A program made the position numbers and the translations under genes. A stretch of 64,000 nt of DNA, taken from positions 7,757,694 to 7,821,693 of the forward strand of contig NC_092200.1 of assembly GCF_043641665.1 (NCBI RefSeq), given 5' to 3'. Shown here one piece after another: positions 38,458 to 52,447 of this stretch (the stretch's first letter is position 1; each line of letters begins with the position of its first letter). The DNA comes from Enoplosus armatus. Its lineage: Eukaryota; Chordata; Actinopteri; Centrarchiformes; Enoplosidae. The notes beneath the pieces were generated by a model. That model worked only from the letters and a program-made list of their open reading frames with translations. It was not told the DNA's origin and ran no database searches.

Positions 38458-38525
38458 GAGGTCCATGCTTTCTTGCAGCCTGTCATGCCTTCATGTCTCG
38501 ATGCTGGAGTGTGTCCGCCCAAATG
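38458..38525 (+). ncRNA. candidate exon 3 of the plus-strand transcript
   Basis: 68 nt between TTCTGTTTTCACAG and GTAAGATC, both near-consensus. If joined to 52274, an ATG here opens an 18-codon upstream frame ending at the TAG in the next exon. Confidence 0.45.
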
Positions 38526-41500
38526 GTAAGATCTGTGTTGACCTGTTCATTTAAACACATTTGGGCACGTTAAAAGTTGAGAAAAGCAATTCTAGGAATG
38601 TTTTAAGGTGCTGCAGTGAGTGAATGTGATTGCCTGAGGGAAATATCAGTCCGCTGCGCAGACCAGTATTTACAGAGGCTGAGCTCTGGCTTGCAATGCC
38701 AATTCTACATGATATGATGGTGAGAAATGTCTAATCAAATTCAGTGCTGTCATTCACTCGTCAGAAGCAATCATTTTTTATGAACACAGATTTGTGATCT
38801 CTTCATAAGATAATCATGGATATGGATCTCGTAACTTTCACTTGAGGCTTAGCCGGAAAATGCTGATGCAAGAAGGGCTCTGAATCTTCATCCTGTTTTT
38901 CTATTGGCTGATTGTCTCCACCCACAGTGTAGTCACGAGGTCTAACATCATGATGATGTCTGGAGAAAACAGGCTTTCATCTAGGCTCTAATGCTGCCTG
39001 AGCATTAATGAAAAGATTTCTTGGGTTATTTCTGTGCACATACAGAGTAAAATCTGAGCATGTTTCAAAGCATTATTCTGTACAACAGCAGCACCTGCCA
39101 TTGTCTGTTGTAAACGGTGGGTTGTTTATCTCACCAGCCTCTCCTGCGTAATGACGCAGTTTCCTTTGACATTGGTGTGGCATATTTTAAATCAAGGCCT
39201 TCACTGTATTTTAAGGAGTCTCCTGGCAGCCTGCCAAAACATGGATCCATTTGCCTGTTCCCTCCTAAGAGCACAACTGCACAGCTGTGACCCTTAGCTG
39301 GTCCTAGTCATCGATAACTAAAGCCAGCAGCATCCATTTTAGGTTCAGGCAGTGGCGAAAGAGATGAACTATAACGTAGCTTGTAGAAAATGAAATCTGA
39401 ATTCACAGTGTAAATCCTGTTAGGAAACGGCACGACTTTTGTGGAGTAAACAAACTTTTCAGTGAAAGAGATTTGGAAATAATACTGAACTAACGGGTAC
39501 ATGACAAAAATACTTCTCTAGAATTGCAGTTTATGATTTATAGGTTTAAGTGCAGCGCGATTCATTTTTATTTGGATGAGCATTTTGATTTTATCATGAA
39601 ATCTTCCTATTTCATTTTCATACTTTTTAAACTATCTTGCAAATGCTTGTGATGGAATATTTAATATGATTTACTGAAAATGCGTATCGATAAAGACTTA
39701 ATAAAATGTTGAAGCAGTAATTAAATTCCACGCGTATAATAATATACTACAGTAACATAATATTAACAGTATGAAGTTAAATTATTTGCTGTGAAATGTC
39801 GTGTGCGATTCAGTTGGTGCTGTTTATTTAGTATTTTTCATTGAAAAAATGATCCAAGCTACAAGTTCATCAAAAACACAAGGTGACTGATGAGTAAGTC
39901 ATGCAATGTACTTGAATGAAAAAATATTTTAAAAGCAATGAAAAGGTAATTTTTTGATATGTTTTGTGATTTAAAATTTTCACCAGCTGAATATTAGACG
40001 TATTATTATTTCTCAACGTAGTTAAATCGTTTTTTACAGTATTTATTTTTTTAAAAAACTGACGTCGAAAGAATATATACACATTAAATAAAAAGTGAGT
40101 CGGGCATTATAAACATTATTTAACACAAATATTTTTTTGATATTTCAGCTTCAGAGTAATTAACAACATTAAAATGTCGCTAAAGGTCGCTATTTTGTGT
40201 CTGCTTTTTACGATCATGTTATGCATATTTTTCCTTTTGCAAATATTATTGAATTATACACAATGCCATTGTTGTTGTATAAAGCTAACTTTATACAAAT
40301 GTACATTAAAATCTAATCAATTTAATAAATATTTTACTCGTTATGTATATTACTCTTACTGAGAATTAAAGCAATATATAATACTGCATTAATTCGTAAG
40401 TGTTAAAGGTGATCTTTATAATAAAGTTGCATAGGATGTAACTGCACTTAGATTTAAAATCCCCCCACTGCAACATTTATTTAAAAGTACTGTATATTGT
40501 GATGTAGAACTGCTAACTTGACTCAGTGAAAGGTTTAGGTGACCTTTACCCTCTTGAATACTTGTTTTCCTCCACTGTTAAGACCTTGTGTGAAAGCCAG
40601 ACTGTGTTCTGATGCCACGTAACACAACAGTGGCTGTCAGTAACATATTAAGCTGGGCCTCTGCTCTGTGGCCATGAAAGTGGAGAGAGAGAGAAAAGGC
40701 ACTTTGGGTTTATGCATGTGTTGTGGTTTCATGAGGGAATGGAGGCAAGGCGGAATTACCAAACCTATTTGGATTTCTTTATTTAATTAAATTTTTTTGG
40801 GCACTCAAACCTGTTGACTTTAGTAGATGGTACAAAACAAGTTTACTTTACACCTTATTGCAAGTTGTACTAATGCAAGCAGGCATTATGGTCATTTTCC
40901 AGTTGTAATCTTGCTCAAACTTAACTATGTCAGCTGTTGTTGACTTAAAATTGATTGATGCTTATTACATCATTCATAAGGACACTTCAGTTCACAAACA
41001 CTTTAGATAATATGTTATGTTTTTTGTTGTTTGGACTAATATTTCTGCCGATCAGTTGCAGTTGAGAGTGTTTCCTTTATTACTGTATTCATGATACCCT
41101 AATATTGGAATAACAACATGAGTGACTTGTTTATCGGGTGGATTTTGCAAACTATCTTGTTCTCTGCTCAAACACAATTTCTGAGGTATGAAATTGATCT
41201 TGGGTTAACAGTAAGATCTTTGCCTGGAGAGATAGCAGAGCTTTGTTTATTGTTAACACAAACACAACACTCAACTCACTGACTGAGCACAGGCTTTGAA
41301 TTTCAGGTGCAGCCACAACATCAGTATCAACGTCACATGAATATTAGATCCTCATTAGAAGAAGGCTACCTTCCTGAAATTGCACAGTGACTATACTGTA
41401 ATTGTCGGTTGTTAAATTCTTATTTCTGGGCTTTGTGAACGGTAAGTAAATAACTTGTTTTATTTGGCTGCAGTGCTGTGTGAATATTGTATGTTTGCCT

Positions 41501-44500
41501 GCATTTGTTTTCCACTGTTTGTGACCCAGCCAGTCTTCAGATGTGCACATGCAGCATGTCCGTTCCCACTCAGCTGCGTAACATTGACAGCTTCAGCAAT
41601 ACTTCCTGTTTTAATTTGACTGCGAATCCACCACTGACTTTTAAATGGAGTGTGCTCATCTATAACACCCTCATGAACGGTACAAAGAAGGCTGTAGGCC
41701 TGGGTGACCACTGTTTGACTGCAGTGCAAGGCTGCATGCCAGCTTAAACTGAACAGCAGCCTGAACAAGTACTTACTTTCAGGGAGGACACATTTGGCCT
41801 GAGATAAACTTCTGCTATTTTACTTAACTCTTAACTTTCACTGAGCTCTCAATACTGCTGGAATGAGGCCTTGCAAATGAAGAGAAGTCTGGTTTTAGTT
41901 AGCTAAGTTAACGTTTTTCCAATAAAACAGCTGAACAGTTACACACAGTTATTTTTCATACTGAACAGTGCCTCATGAAGATTGTATTGTTCATTAGAAT
42001 AGCAGGGTCAGTGTCTAATAAAATAATCTAATTCGTGTATGTTTGGACTTAATTGTCAACAAATGTTTTTTTTTTTTTACCCACAAAAACGTGGTGAAGA
42101 AATTAAAGTGGTTGCTGGTGAAATCTTCTGTTATCTAACCCAATTCTACCTTGCTGTCAGTCGGGGTTTTATGCAGGCCAGACCCAGTTCAGCTTTGGTA
42201 TGAAAGGTTGAATGTGAAGTACATCGTGTTCTTGTAACCCTACAGTCACTAGAATAGAGCTTGACCAACACTGGATTTCAGAGCTGGAACAAAAAACATT
42301 GTGATAATGATAAATCAGCAGAGATTTGTTTTCTTTGTACACATTTTAATCAAGCATCAATGGAATTCGGTTATCAAAGGTATGGTACAGTTGAACAATA
42401 AAGTAATTGTTCTTACCAGTATAAACATCTGGTCAGGCTGTAATATGGTACTCTGAGAACCAGGCTGAATGAATAGTAATACAGTTTCTGCTCTTTTAAA
42501 CCCTAAAGATGCGTGCGCAAAACTGTAACATGTTGAATTAACTATATATTGACTAAAGTGAAACTATAAAATTATACATGATTTGTCTAAGCTCTCGCAT
42601 CTAGTTGAATCTCAGGTGTAAAAATAATATTGCACAGGTTACTTTTAATGATGCAACAACCCTGTTTAGCAGTAGGAGGTACAATCAACTGTTGTTGATT
42701 TATCATATCTGTACAAGGAGTTTGTGTGTAAGTTATTTCTCTCTATCGTACTAATTTCTCTCTCTCTTTATGTAACGAATATGTAAAAAAATACTCCCAA
42801 TTTCCTCAGTTCAGGAGCTTTACTGAAAGTTTCCTTCTAAGTTAGAAATGTGAGACTTGAGGGTGTGCTTGAATTTTTCCCTAATTGGGGCTTATTTTAA
42901 ACACACCTGGAATACCTGCTTTCATTTTGCCATTTGACCTTTTGTGAATTAAGACGGCAAGGCAGAGTTAGAGCTCGTCAACCCTGCGGTACATCATAGC
43001 GAGAGGAGGCTGCACCATGACTAATTAGTAAATCTCACTCCTCTCCAAGGTAAAAAAAATGATTTCCTTTGCAGGGAGGCTGGGGGTTGATGAGTAAATA
43101 CCCACCTGCACCAAGTTGCAGTAACCTAATAAGTCTCCCTGGACTTTGAAAGTGAATATTTCATATTTCACTGATCTCTAACAGCTTTTCTGCATGTCTC
43201 ATATTTGACTCTCCATAAGCCATCTAAGATGGGTAAAAGGGAAACACAGACTGCAGGGTCTCTTTCCTGTCACACAATGGCGTGGAAAGGTCAGGCCTAA
43301 TGAAGTCGGGGGTGTGACCCCTAGTATTCAGTGACTTTGCATGGGCCCACATCCTACCGCTGCAACCATGCCAGTTAATCCCTTTTTGATCCTAATTGAT
43401 AGGCATTAACATGATCCTTATCCAGGAGCTGTGTTTTGTCTTCCACAGCCCTTCTCTCTGGGTCTCAGTGACACAAAGTGTGAAAGTGTTAAACCAAATG
43501 TGAAATTGATATTTTTCATGTTTGTGTGCTTAAAATCTGCTTCTGTTTCTAAACACTCACACAAAAGTGCTCAATGTTCAGTGTTTGCCCTTTGAGGCTC
43601 TTAACAGGACTTAGCACATGACCTCTAGAATCCAACTGTGATGTGAATGGTACCAGCCCATTTCCAGTTTGTTTTCCTTTGAGCCCTTTTATCTTCATCG
43701 CTAGGTGATTACTGCCTTTAACTGTTAACTAATTACCCTCTTTAAAATGTTTGTCTTGCCTTTAAGTCAGGGCCCATGTCTCTTTCATGAAAGTGCAGAC
43801 ACCGCATGATTTCCAAAGTGCAGGTGTTGTTCCAGTTCTCAAGAACTTATCTTAGGAACTTATTTTAAAAATATTTGTTTACATTCTTTGATCTGCACGC
43901 TGCAAACCCTGTAACCCTCAATTGCAATTTATATTAATTACCAGTGTTTACTGGTAGTCACCTGACGCTAATGAAACCTTTTCATTGCTTCTTATAGCTG
44001 ACCCTTTATTAGTTATTCTAGCAGTTAGAAGTGGTAGTCCTCGTTACTAAACTATATTAGACCTCTTCCATGTTGCATCATCTACACTAAAGTGATATAT
44101 ATTTAGAAATGCTTTTCATTAACTCCTTTTTAGTTTATTTATTTTACAAACCAGTTGCATAGAAATAGTTTGATTTGTAAAGATATGACTGTTTGAAAGT
44201 AAGAAAGTTCTCATTCAGATATTGGGCTGAACACAAGGCAGTTTTGTTGGAGCTTGATCTTATGATCAGTTTGTTTTTAACAGTTTTATATGTTTCGTGC
44301 ATGAGGACCACTTTTACTTTCCAACAGGGCATCATTTTAGTTAACACTAACTCGATAATGTTTAGTGTTGAAATGATCACTACACAATGTACCTTCAACA
44401 AGTTTTTTTCATTCATTCACACAGAAGATAACAGTGAATGTTTGACACCCTGCAAACAATTGCTGATCAATGGATTGTTGTGGTTTTACCCTTCAAATAC

Positions 44501-46420
44501 TTCCAAGATTACAGCAAGTTGTATAATTAGTTCATAGCGAAAATACAGTATTAAAAAGTGTTACCTCAAAGAACAGAGTAATGGCGATTAGTGTTTATAA
44601 AGCAGATTATGAGAGAGAAGTTTTGCAATATTTTATGAACTTTTTTCAGTGTGGACTGAGCACATTCATTGACCCAAAGCGCCTTTTACAATAACTTGTT
44701 TATTCTGTGGATATTCTGGTTCGCCGTTTTGAAACACATTTGACTTTTGACCTCTTTGCAACTGATATTTAGGTTCAAGTCTTTTTCCTTTTTTCCTTAT
44801 TTGTGAGTAGATTTTCTTCGATGTTTTGAAATATTTTTATACTACTGAATGCTGTGGGGCGTGGCCTTTTTAAATTGAGTAATTACTATAGGCAAACACT
44901 GACTAGCTAACTGCTGTAAATGGGCAGGATTCACATATCAGATATACCCCTGAACTGATGTTTTTTACTCCCTTTTAAGATGTCTAAACATCGATCATGT
45001 CCATTTCCTCATAAATGCATGTTTATTTAGAAAAACAGCAGTTTTTTAAACCTTTAATATAGACGACCATATGTAGGATTTTTTTCTTTCTTTCTCAATA
45101 CTCTCAAACCTGCACAATTAAGAAGCATGTCTTGCCATTGTGCTCAGCAGTGTGCAACAGCCCACTTTAGCTGGAAAATGCCAGGTGTCGTGTTGGTTCT
45201 TGTTGGTTTCACACAGCGACTCGAGTCCCTCCCTGGAACGCAGTTCTCAGGTCTCCATAGGATTGAGTGTTATTTCCAGCTTGTTTGTTGCACTGAATAA
45301 TGAGTACTCTGTAAGGCCTGATGACATAATTTGGAGATTGCTATGGAAAAATAACTAATTATGAAGCAAAGAAACTACAGATTGGGACTACGCTTGTGTA
45401 CTTCACTTGACTGGCACCACCTGCCCTCTATATGTCACACTCACTTCACTTATCCCGCAGTTGTGAAACCGAGCTGGTGTCTGCCAGTTATGTGCAACCC
45501 CCAGCAGACACATGCGCAATGAATCAGTAGTGGGTTGGACTTGATAAGGCTGCTGTTATTTAGATTTTATTTACCCATAAACAAAACATTTGAAGTAGAT
45601 GAGGATGGGAGTTTGATGAAGAAGGGTTCAGTGATAGCAGAAGGAAGAGAACTCCCTTCGGTGTTGCTGTCTTCACTGAGACAGGAGGAAAGTTGAGGAA
45701 GTCGGAGCATTGGAGAGGAAGTTCGGCAAATACTGTATTTGTTTGTAGGCGCATAGCAGCACATATGGTTCACTGGACAGTATTTGTCAGATGCTGTGGC
45801 TTGACCTGCTGATGGAGGAGCTTTGGTTTTCATGCATTTTGTCTAAAATATTTTTCTAAAATGTTTTGGGAATAGACATTTAGCAGTGCAGGAACATGCG
45901 GATACTGAATGAGGAGTTTGCTTCAGTTCTGGCTGTGAATGTGAATCTCATTCCTCTGCATTATTTTTTTTTCTCCACACCATACCTGCTCACAAAACTG
46001 GCAAAGTAGTTCATGAATATAAAACAGTTTTCTGTTTGCAAGAAGATCGTCTGAGCTCATAGAAAACATTCATGCCAGCGTTGCATCGGTATAGCAAGTT
46101 CAAATACATTAAGTGATTTTATGAAATTGTCATAACATTCAGTTTTAATAATTGGCTGATACCTGCAAATGTGCATCTGACGCCCACACATAATAGTAAT
46201 ATTTAACTTTTGCCCAGTTTACCAGTAGATTGTTATCTTGCAGCATTCTCACCTCAACAAAACTCCACAAACTGTTTGGCTTTAGCTGCTCTGGAATTTT
46301 ATATTCTCTTTTGGTATACAGGCCTTTTTTCTGACTGTTTTTTTTTATTATCAATAATTGCAAGGCCAAAAAGTACTTCTTGAGAAAACAAAGAACAAAG
46401 AAAGGCAACATCAGCCACAT

Positions 46421-46422
<2 letters not shown>

Positions 46423-46482
<60 letters not shown>
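46423..46482. repeat. (GT)n microsatellite
   Basis: Thirty uninterrupted GT units. Confidence 0.97.
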
Positions 46483-46484
<2 letters not shown>

Positions 46485-49400
46485 GAGTTTTGACTTCCAG
46501 TACTGAAGGGAACCAAAGCAGGTGCAAGTGTGCTGCATCATTGCAAAGGACAACCAATATGGTTGACAACTGACTGTCTAAGCTTTGTTTATGCACTTCA
46601 GATCCTTGTTTGAATGCAAGTCAATACATCAAGTCTTCAGCGTAATACAGAAGTTATATGTCTCATCTCTGAAATAAGACAAGTTTAGAACTTGTACTTT
46701 TATTTGGTATTGGAAAAAAACAACAAATTTTCCTCTTGAGCTTCATCACAAGAACAGCAGACCGATCACAGCACCTCACCTGTTTCACTTTATTCTCTCC
46801 ATATTGTTTTTTTTTTTATATTAACTGCTTCTCCTAGAAATGACACAGATGAAAATCTGAGATGTAAAATACTTGCAGGATGTTGCTGCATCACAGCAGG
46901 GATGAGAAGAGCTTGTTGTCATGTTTGAAGTAGGTCTTTTAAGACATTGAAGTCTACAGTAGTTTCTGCTCTTCTCAGGATATAGCTGTCAAAAATCAAA
47001 CCAGTAGACTGTCATTTGCAGGAATCGGCTTATTCATCTGTGCCATTTGACCATTTTTGGCTACTTAGATGTGCATCTTTGAATGTGTAACCACACATTT
47101 TGCTGATTTGTTTAGTGATTTGCTTCTTTTCATGCATTTCACGTTTATTTTAACTTATTTAAATGTGGATTAAAAGGGTTAGGGTTAACTGAAAGTTGAA
47201 AGCAGGTTGAGAAAAGGTGGAAAATGGATCTGTAGAAAATGAAAGGTTGGAAGGTAAACGATTCACCGAATTCTGTATACCTTACATAAAAAACGGGCTA
47301 TGTCAGACCTGGAATACTGCATATTTAATACTAAAGCAAAATCTAAGAAGAAATTAAGATTACATGAAATTTCAGTACTTAAAATCAGCTTTACATAATT
47401 TCTATGGAGTTTAAAGCTAATTAGATAAACTATCAAAAATTGTCTTTTGGAGTTTTACCTTGAATATTCTGTATGCCCTTGCTCTACCAATAATATCCAT
47501 ATATCTCATGATTCATTGAAACATCAATTTGTTCTGGCAATACGATTAATTTGGATTTCATAAATCCCCCATATCTACATTCAAAGTTAGGATGTCAGGT
47601 CTATCTGAAACCTTGAATACGTATATTCATTTAAAACTGAATTATGTGCTGTTGCTGGATATATTTACTGTAATCCTGCTGTCTGCATGTATAGACAGAA
47701 ATGACAGTGAATTGGTTCATAGTTCAGGCTGCCTGGTTGGTGGATAGAAGGACACATTGTTTTTGAGAATCCGTTCATATCAAATTTAAGCTTAAAGCAC
47801 GTTATAGCTGTTAGTTATATAATTTGTGCAAAAATATATGTTTTAGGGGTAGTTTTATGCTTGAACACAGTACTTCTTTCCACAGCGTTGTTGCTTGCGT
47901 TGTGCCAGTCAAGAGCTGAATTTAGATTTTTAGCTTTGTTTTAAGATCAGTTTTCATAACAAAGCTGGTAGTCCCATATGGGCAGGCTACTCAATCCAAC
48001 TTCAATTTTCAATGCTGCACATTCACCTTTCTCCTGATGACAAAACCATTAAAGATCAAGGGCAGCATCACCTTTGCCACTAATGAGGTTGTTTATTTAC
48101 CAAATTTCCTTGTGGACTGTGAGAGAAAAACAAGCCATGCATAGCAGAGCATATAATCAGCATTAGCAAAACAGAGCTCCAAAAGCCCCAAGTTATACAT
48201 TTTGTGACACATTTATGACACCATTTTGCTTACCTGAAGTACCTGCATGTTAAACATGTTAACCTTTCAAAGAGGCTGCTGAAGTGAACAGACCACGTTA
48301 TTATAACAAGGACAGAGTTGTGCTGGATTTTGAATTGGACATAATCTTCAAAAGAAGGAAATAACTTCTGGAGCACTGAAAATTTGCTAGATACACATTT
48401 GCTTCTTAATATTCATCTCATGCCAGGATTTCCCAAACCCCGATGATTATATTGAAATACCACAAATTTGACAACAAAGATGTCCAGGTGACTGATAACT
48501 TTTGATTTACCTTATGCTCTTCTGTTATTCTATAGTGCCACTCTGCTAGTTACACAGCACATACAGGAGATGGACAAAACAGTGATAAACGCTCAACTCA
48601 GAATCTCAACTTTGAAGGAACTTCATCACAGTTTCAAACAATGTTTAAATAGCTAATGCTAGTAATATTATGTGGAATCCCACTTGGCAGCATTTTCCAC
48701 CTATAATAGAGGTCTAGTCATCAGCTCTTGGATTTCTTGGAGTTTTCAAGGCAACATGAGCTGCAATTAGGCCAAATAATCTGTTCCCCAACAGCAGCAG
48801 AGTGCAAAAAAATAAATAAGAAAAATGATTTGATATGTGAAAGGAATGGTCAAAAGTCATGACGCCATGTGCAAAACCCTGACACACAGCTTTGACCAAG
48901 TGGACTGGGCACAAGGTGAAAGTAAACAATAGGATATGACAGACATGCAGCATGCAGACCATGCAGCATGCAGACCAAAGACCATATGAGGCTTCAAATA
49001 CTGCTACTTGGCAATCAACCTAATGTGACGCACCTGTGTAGCAACAGTGCTGATTTAGTAAATGAAAGTTAAAAATCCTTTTGGCAACCCTATGCATTGG
49101 CTTTTTAAGTACATACTATGTAATGTGATATGTCTTAACTTGTTTACCTCTGTCTGTGGACTGTATTGTGTTTAAAAACTAAGATCTATCACATATGTTA
49201 GTGTTTTTCTTCTCGTTTCCATCACAAATCTATCCACGTGGTCCACGGTGGTACAACATAGATTAGTTTAAACTGATGAAGAGCCTCTGGGCGTTGATAG
49301 TTTGCCATGATAATGATGTATGTGTGTCACAGTCCTCTATTTGGTGCACAGAAGAATTCCATTTCTGCTTAAATCCGTCAATGATTTGCAGACCTGCTCA

Positions 49401-49962
49401 TCAAAGCCCATGTACACTGCTTTATTTGCTGATTTAGATTGGGTTCCACAATCTCTGCGTAAATGTGTGAGGCTTTACTGTATGTTTGCTTATCTGTCCA
49501 GCCATCCCATCTATTCAAACAGCGTTCCTTTCATTTTAAGGCTGTGTGCTGGCTGGGCTTATTATTATTTTTTTTTTCCCTGGGACCTTTTCTGTTATTT
49601 TGGGACCAGATGGCGAGGGGCACGGAAGCGCCTCTTTTGTCCGGCGCCCCAGTGAAAAGAGGCTGTCCTCCCTAATGTAATCAGCGGCACCGGAAGGGTC
49701 CATTTTGGGCTGTGAAAGAAGACAATCGGGTCTGGACACGTCTAGATTACAGAAACGCAGAGTTCATCTCCCGACCCTGCCCCCTATGACCAAGGCCCTG
49801 GCATGGAGGATCCTCATCTTTGATCAGTGGAGGGTGGAGGTGCTGATCCGACCTCACTAGGGCCAAAGGCCACCCCCTCCCTGCCCTGTTTACCCTGCAC
49901 TTGGCTGCTGCTGACACCTCCTTCCGGAAAGAGCCAGGGGGTGGTGGGTTGGTTTGGGCATT

Positions 49963-49975
49963 GGGGGGGGGGGGG
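49963..49975. repeat. poly(G) run
   Basis: Thirteen consecutive G within a GC-rich stretch. Confidence 0.93.
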
Positions 49976-50999
49976 TGCCATGACCTGTCTAGACACCGTT
50001 GCTTGTTGCCCTGGTGTTGCCAAGGGGACATAATGAACTTTGACCTCAAATGTAGTTGGTTAGGAGCCACTCTGGTCATCCAAGGAACCTTTTTTTTTCT
50101 TTTTAATTTTCAGGGTTGGGGGTGGGGAAATGAGGCGGGGGTATGGATGTGACCCACATAATACACAATCTGCTTAGAGGGACCACAAGCATGAATTTGT
50201 TGGCAAAACCTCCTTTTTTTAATTTTAATAATTGTGTGACATTTTCAGTTCAGGTTACAGGACGTCAGGACAGTTGAGCAAGATGGAGAACAATATTACT
50301 AACAAATGCCTCTCAACTCTGAAACAACACGTTACTTTCCTGAGAATTTTATGGTTTTTTGGACGTTCTACCTCTCATGCGCAGTAAGTAATCTTTGATC
50401 TTTTTATGTTTCGTCTTGTTAAATATTATATTCAACAGGCAGTTTGTAGGTAAAACAAAGAAAAATACATTGACTCAGTATTTTTTTTAAGTATACTTGT
50501 CTACCTGAGTAGTTTTTATGTTGTCTTGTTGAGTTGATTTCTACCTACGACAGACATGCAGTCATTTTGAAATCCTTTTATATTGTTTTATCTTCATAAA
50601 AATGTGATTTTATATTTTAGTAGATGAAAACTTTTGTCTTAATTTGTACTACTGTGTATATACATGGTTTAATGAAAAAGAAAATAATGAATAAAAGCTC
50701 AAGAAAAGTGCAGTGAAATAAACGATGCAAATCTGAGTCAAAATCTAACACTGACATACAGTATTAATATTTACTGAGTATTTTCACTGTAAACACATGT
50801 AGTTGTCAAGTCAGATGAGTAGAATTTTTATAGACGTGAATTTTTCTTCTGAAATTGTCAGAATAACGTTATTTGTGTGTTTATTTTCTAATACAAATGT
50901 TTTGCTGTGCATGCAGCGAGATGTTGGTATTAAACTTGTATATCACGTCATTCTTCGTCCCATACTTAGAGTCCCTGGTTTTGGCCTGAACCACAACAT

Positions 51000-51298
51000 G
51001 GCCTAAAGTGCGAATTGGCTTTGATGTCGAGGCTGTTCCTCAGGAGTGGGTGTAGCGATTCCACCATCATGGCCGCCACTACCAACCCCGCCCTCCCGCC
51101 TGCCACTCAGGAACAGTTAAAATGGCAGCATGCGGCAAAATGAGTGAGAGGGAGAAGGAGAGAGACGCCCACTACTGTGAGCTAAGGCACGGTCGAGTGA
51201 GCCGTAGCTCGCCTTGTATGCCAACTCAAACTGAGATGATTATTTTTGGTGTATTTGGCCGTCTGAATACAATGTAGAATCTAAAGAAGTCTAGACAG
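51000..51298 (+). promoter_or_regulatory. candidate alternative promoter and first exon
   Basis: A local GC/CpG-rich island in AT-rich sequence: an inverted CCAAT (GAATTGGCT, near 51010), CCCCGCCCTCCCGCC (about 51088-51102), two ATG-led short frames starting near 51068 (good context, ATCATGGCC) and 51141, and a donor CTAGACAG/GTAGAT at 51298/51299. It could be a second start site feeding exon 52274. Confidence 0.35.
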
Positions 51299-52273
51299 GT
51301 AGATGGGGCTGAAATCAGCGAAGGGTTAACCTCTTTTGTCACCGCTTTATCCAAAATCACTAGTTCACAATAGTGCTCTATTTCCAGCCACAATTCGTCT
51401 GGATATAGAACTAAATGCCGCCGTATATTCTTCTTTTTAAATGACTGAATTTTAAAAAATGAAATTCATTCAAATGTATTAGCGAAACCATGGCCACAGT
51501 ACAAATGCAGCCACATAGAGAACATTTCTGCTAAACATACTTTTTTGGATTCAGTGTGACCCTTACTAGTATATAATGAAACATTTTTTGAACTCTTCAC
51601 CCAGGTCTTTGGCGTGCTGCCATTTTATTCTCCAAATTATGGTTGCAGCCTGGCACAATGGCGGGCACTCGCCGGTTATTACAGAATGTTCTGTTCTGCA
51701 GCATCTAAGATGTAAAAACAAGCTATATGATTCATTTACTGTAAATGTGTTGTAATACATCTTAGTTTGGGTTGTCAGCTTTGGCCACCGCATCATTTGT
51801 ATTCTGAAGTGGTGCAGTACAGTATTTCAGTGACTATATTCATTTTTAATGCAGAAAGAACAAAGTGCTATGATCAGTGATCGTTGGAACCCTTTGCTCT
51901 TAGTCAAACAGCTCCATGCATGTGCTTATTATGTCATCTAACTAATACCAATTAAAGACTATACGCTACACCAACCCAACACTGTTTCAATGAGCTAGAG
52001 ACCCATTTAAAATGGATCACAGAGCGTAGATGTGTGTATCCAGTACCAATAAACCATCTGAAATTCAGTATTACACCCAAATCATTTCAAACCTTTGCAG
52101 GTCTGGCTGCCACATAACAACTCTATTGCAAGGCATTCCACATCCAAACTACAGTGTAGAGAATTTTAAGGTAAATGTCCAAATCTTCTATTTTTAGGTC
52201 TTCCTACTCACACTGAATGACATTTTATCATTGGCTCATGGTGTGAATGTTTTTTTTTTTCTTCCCTCCACAG

Positions 52274-52447
52274 TGTAGAGAGCTTGTGCTGGACTAGGAG
52301 GAAGATGTCATGCTAAGGATGGGTTTTGGTGATGATGTTGCTGCTGTTGATGCAGCATCGAGCTCTCACTTTGTGCCTCTGTCAGCTATGATGCGTAACC
52401 ACAAAGTGAGTGACAGGCCAATCCCCTGGGAGAGCAGGGGGCCTGAG
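52274..52447 (+). other. candidate exon 4 of the plus-strand transcript
   Basis: Acceptor after a T-rich tract (CTTCCCTCCACAG) and donor GAG/GTGAGT. A second usable donor, AAA/GTGAGT, lies inside it near 52414. It holds a three-codon upstream frame (ATG at 52305) before the main ATG. Confidence 0.5.

Larger units (their letters stand above)
38526..52273. other. long intron of the plus-strand transcript, with possible regulatory elements
   Basis: 13.7 kb, mostly AT-rich. Stretches that stand out as non-repetitive and GC-balanced: about 42850-43450 (TAATTAG, CCTAATTGATAGG), 49580-50010 (GC-rich, homopolymer G at 49963-49975) and 51000-51300 (candidate second promoter). A frame at 41487-41747 has an AG/GT-bounded look but no recognised similarity. 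No complete gene seen. A direct repeat of about 16 bp (ATGCAGCATGCAGACC) lies near 48945-48976. Confidence 0.5.

Noticed and set aside
41487..41747. 86-codon plus-strand frame with an acceptor-like start and GTACAA donor-like end
   Set aside because: No phase partner, no recognised similarity; a chance frame is more likely. RNA junctions would reopen it.
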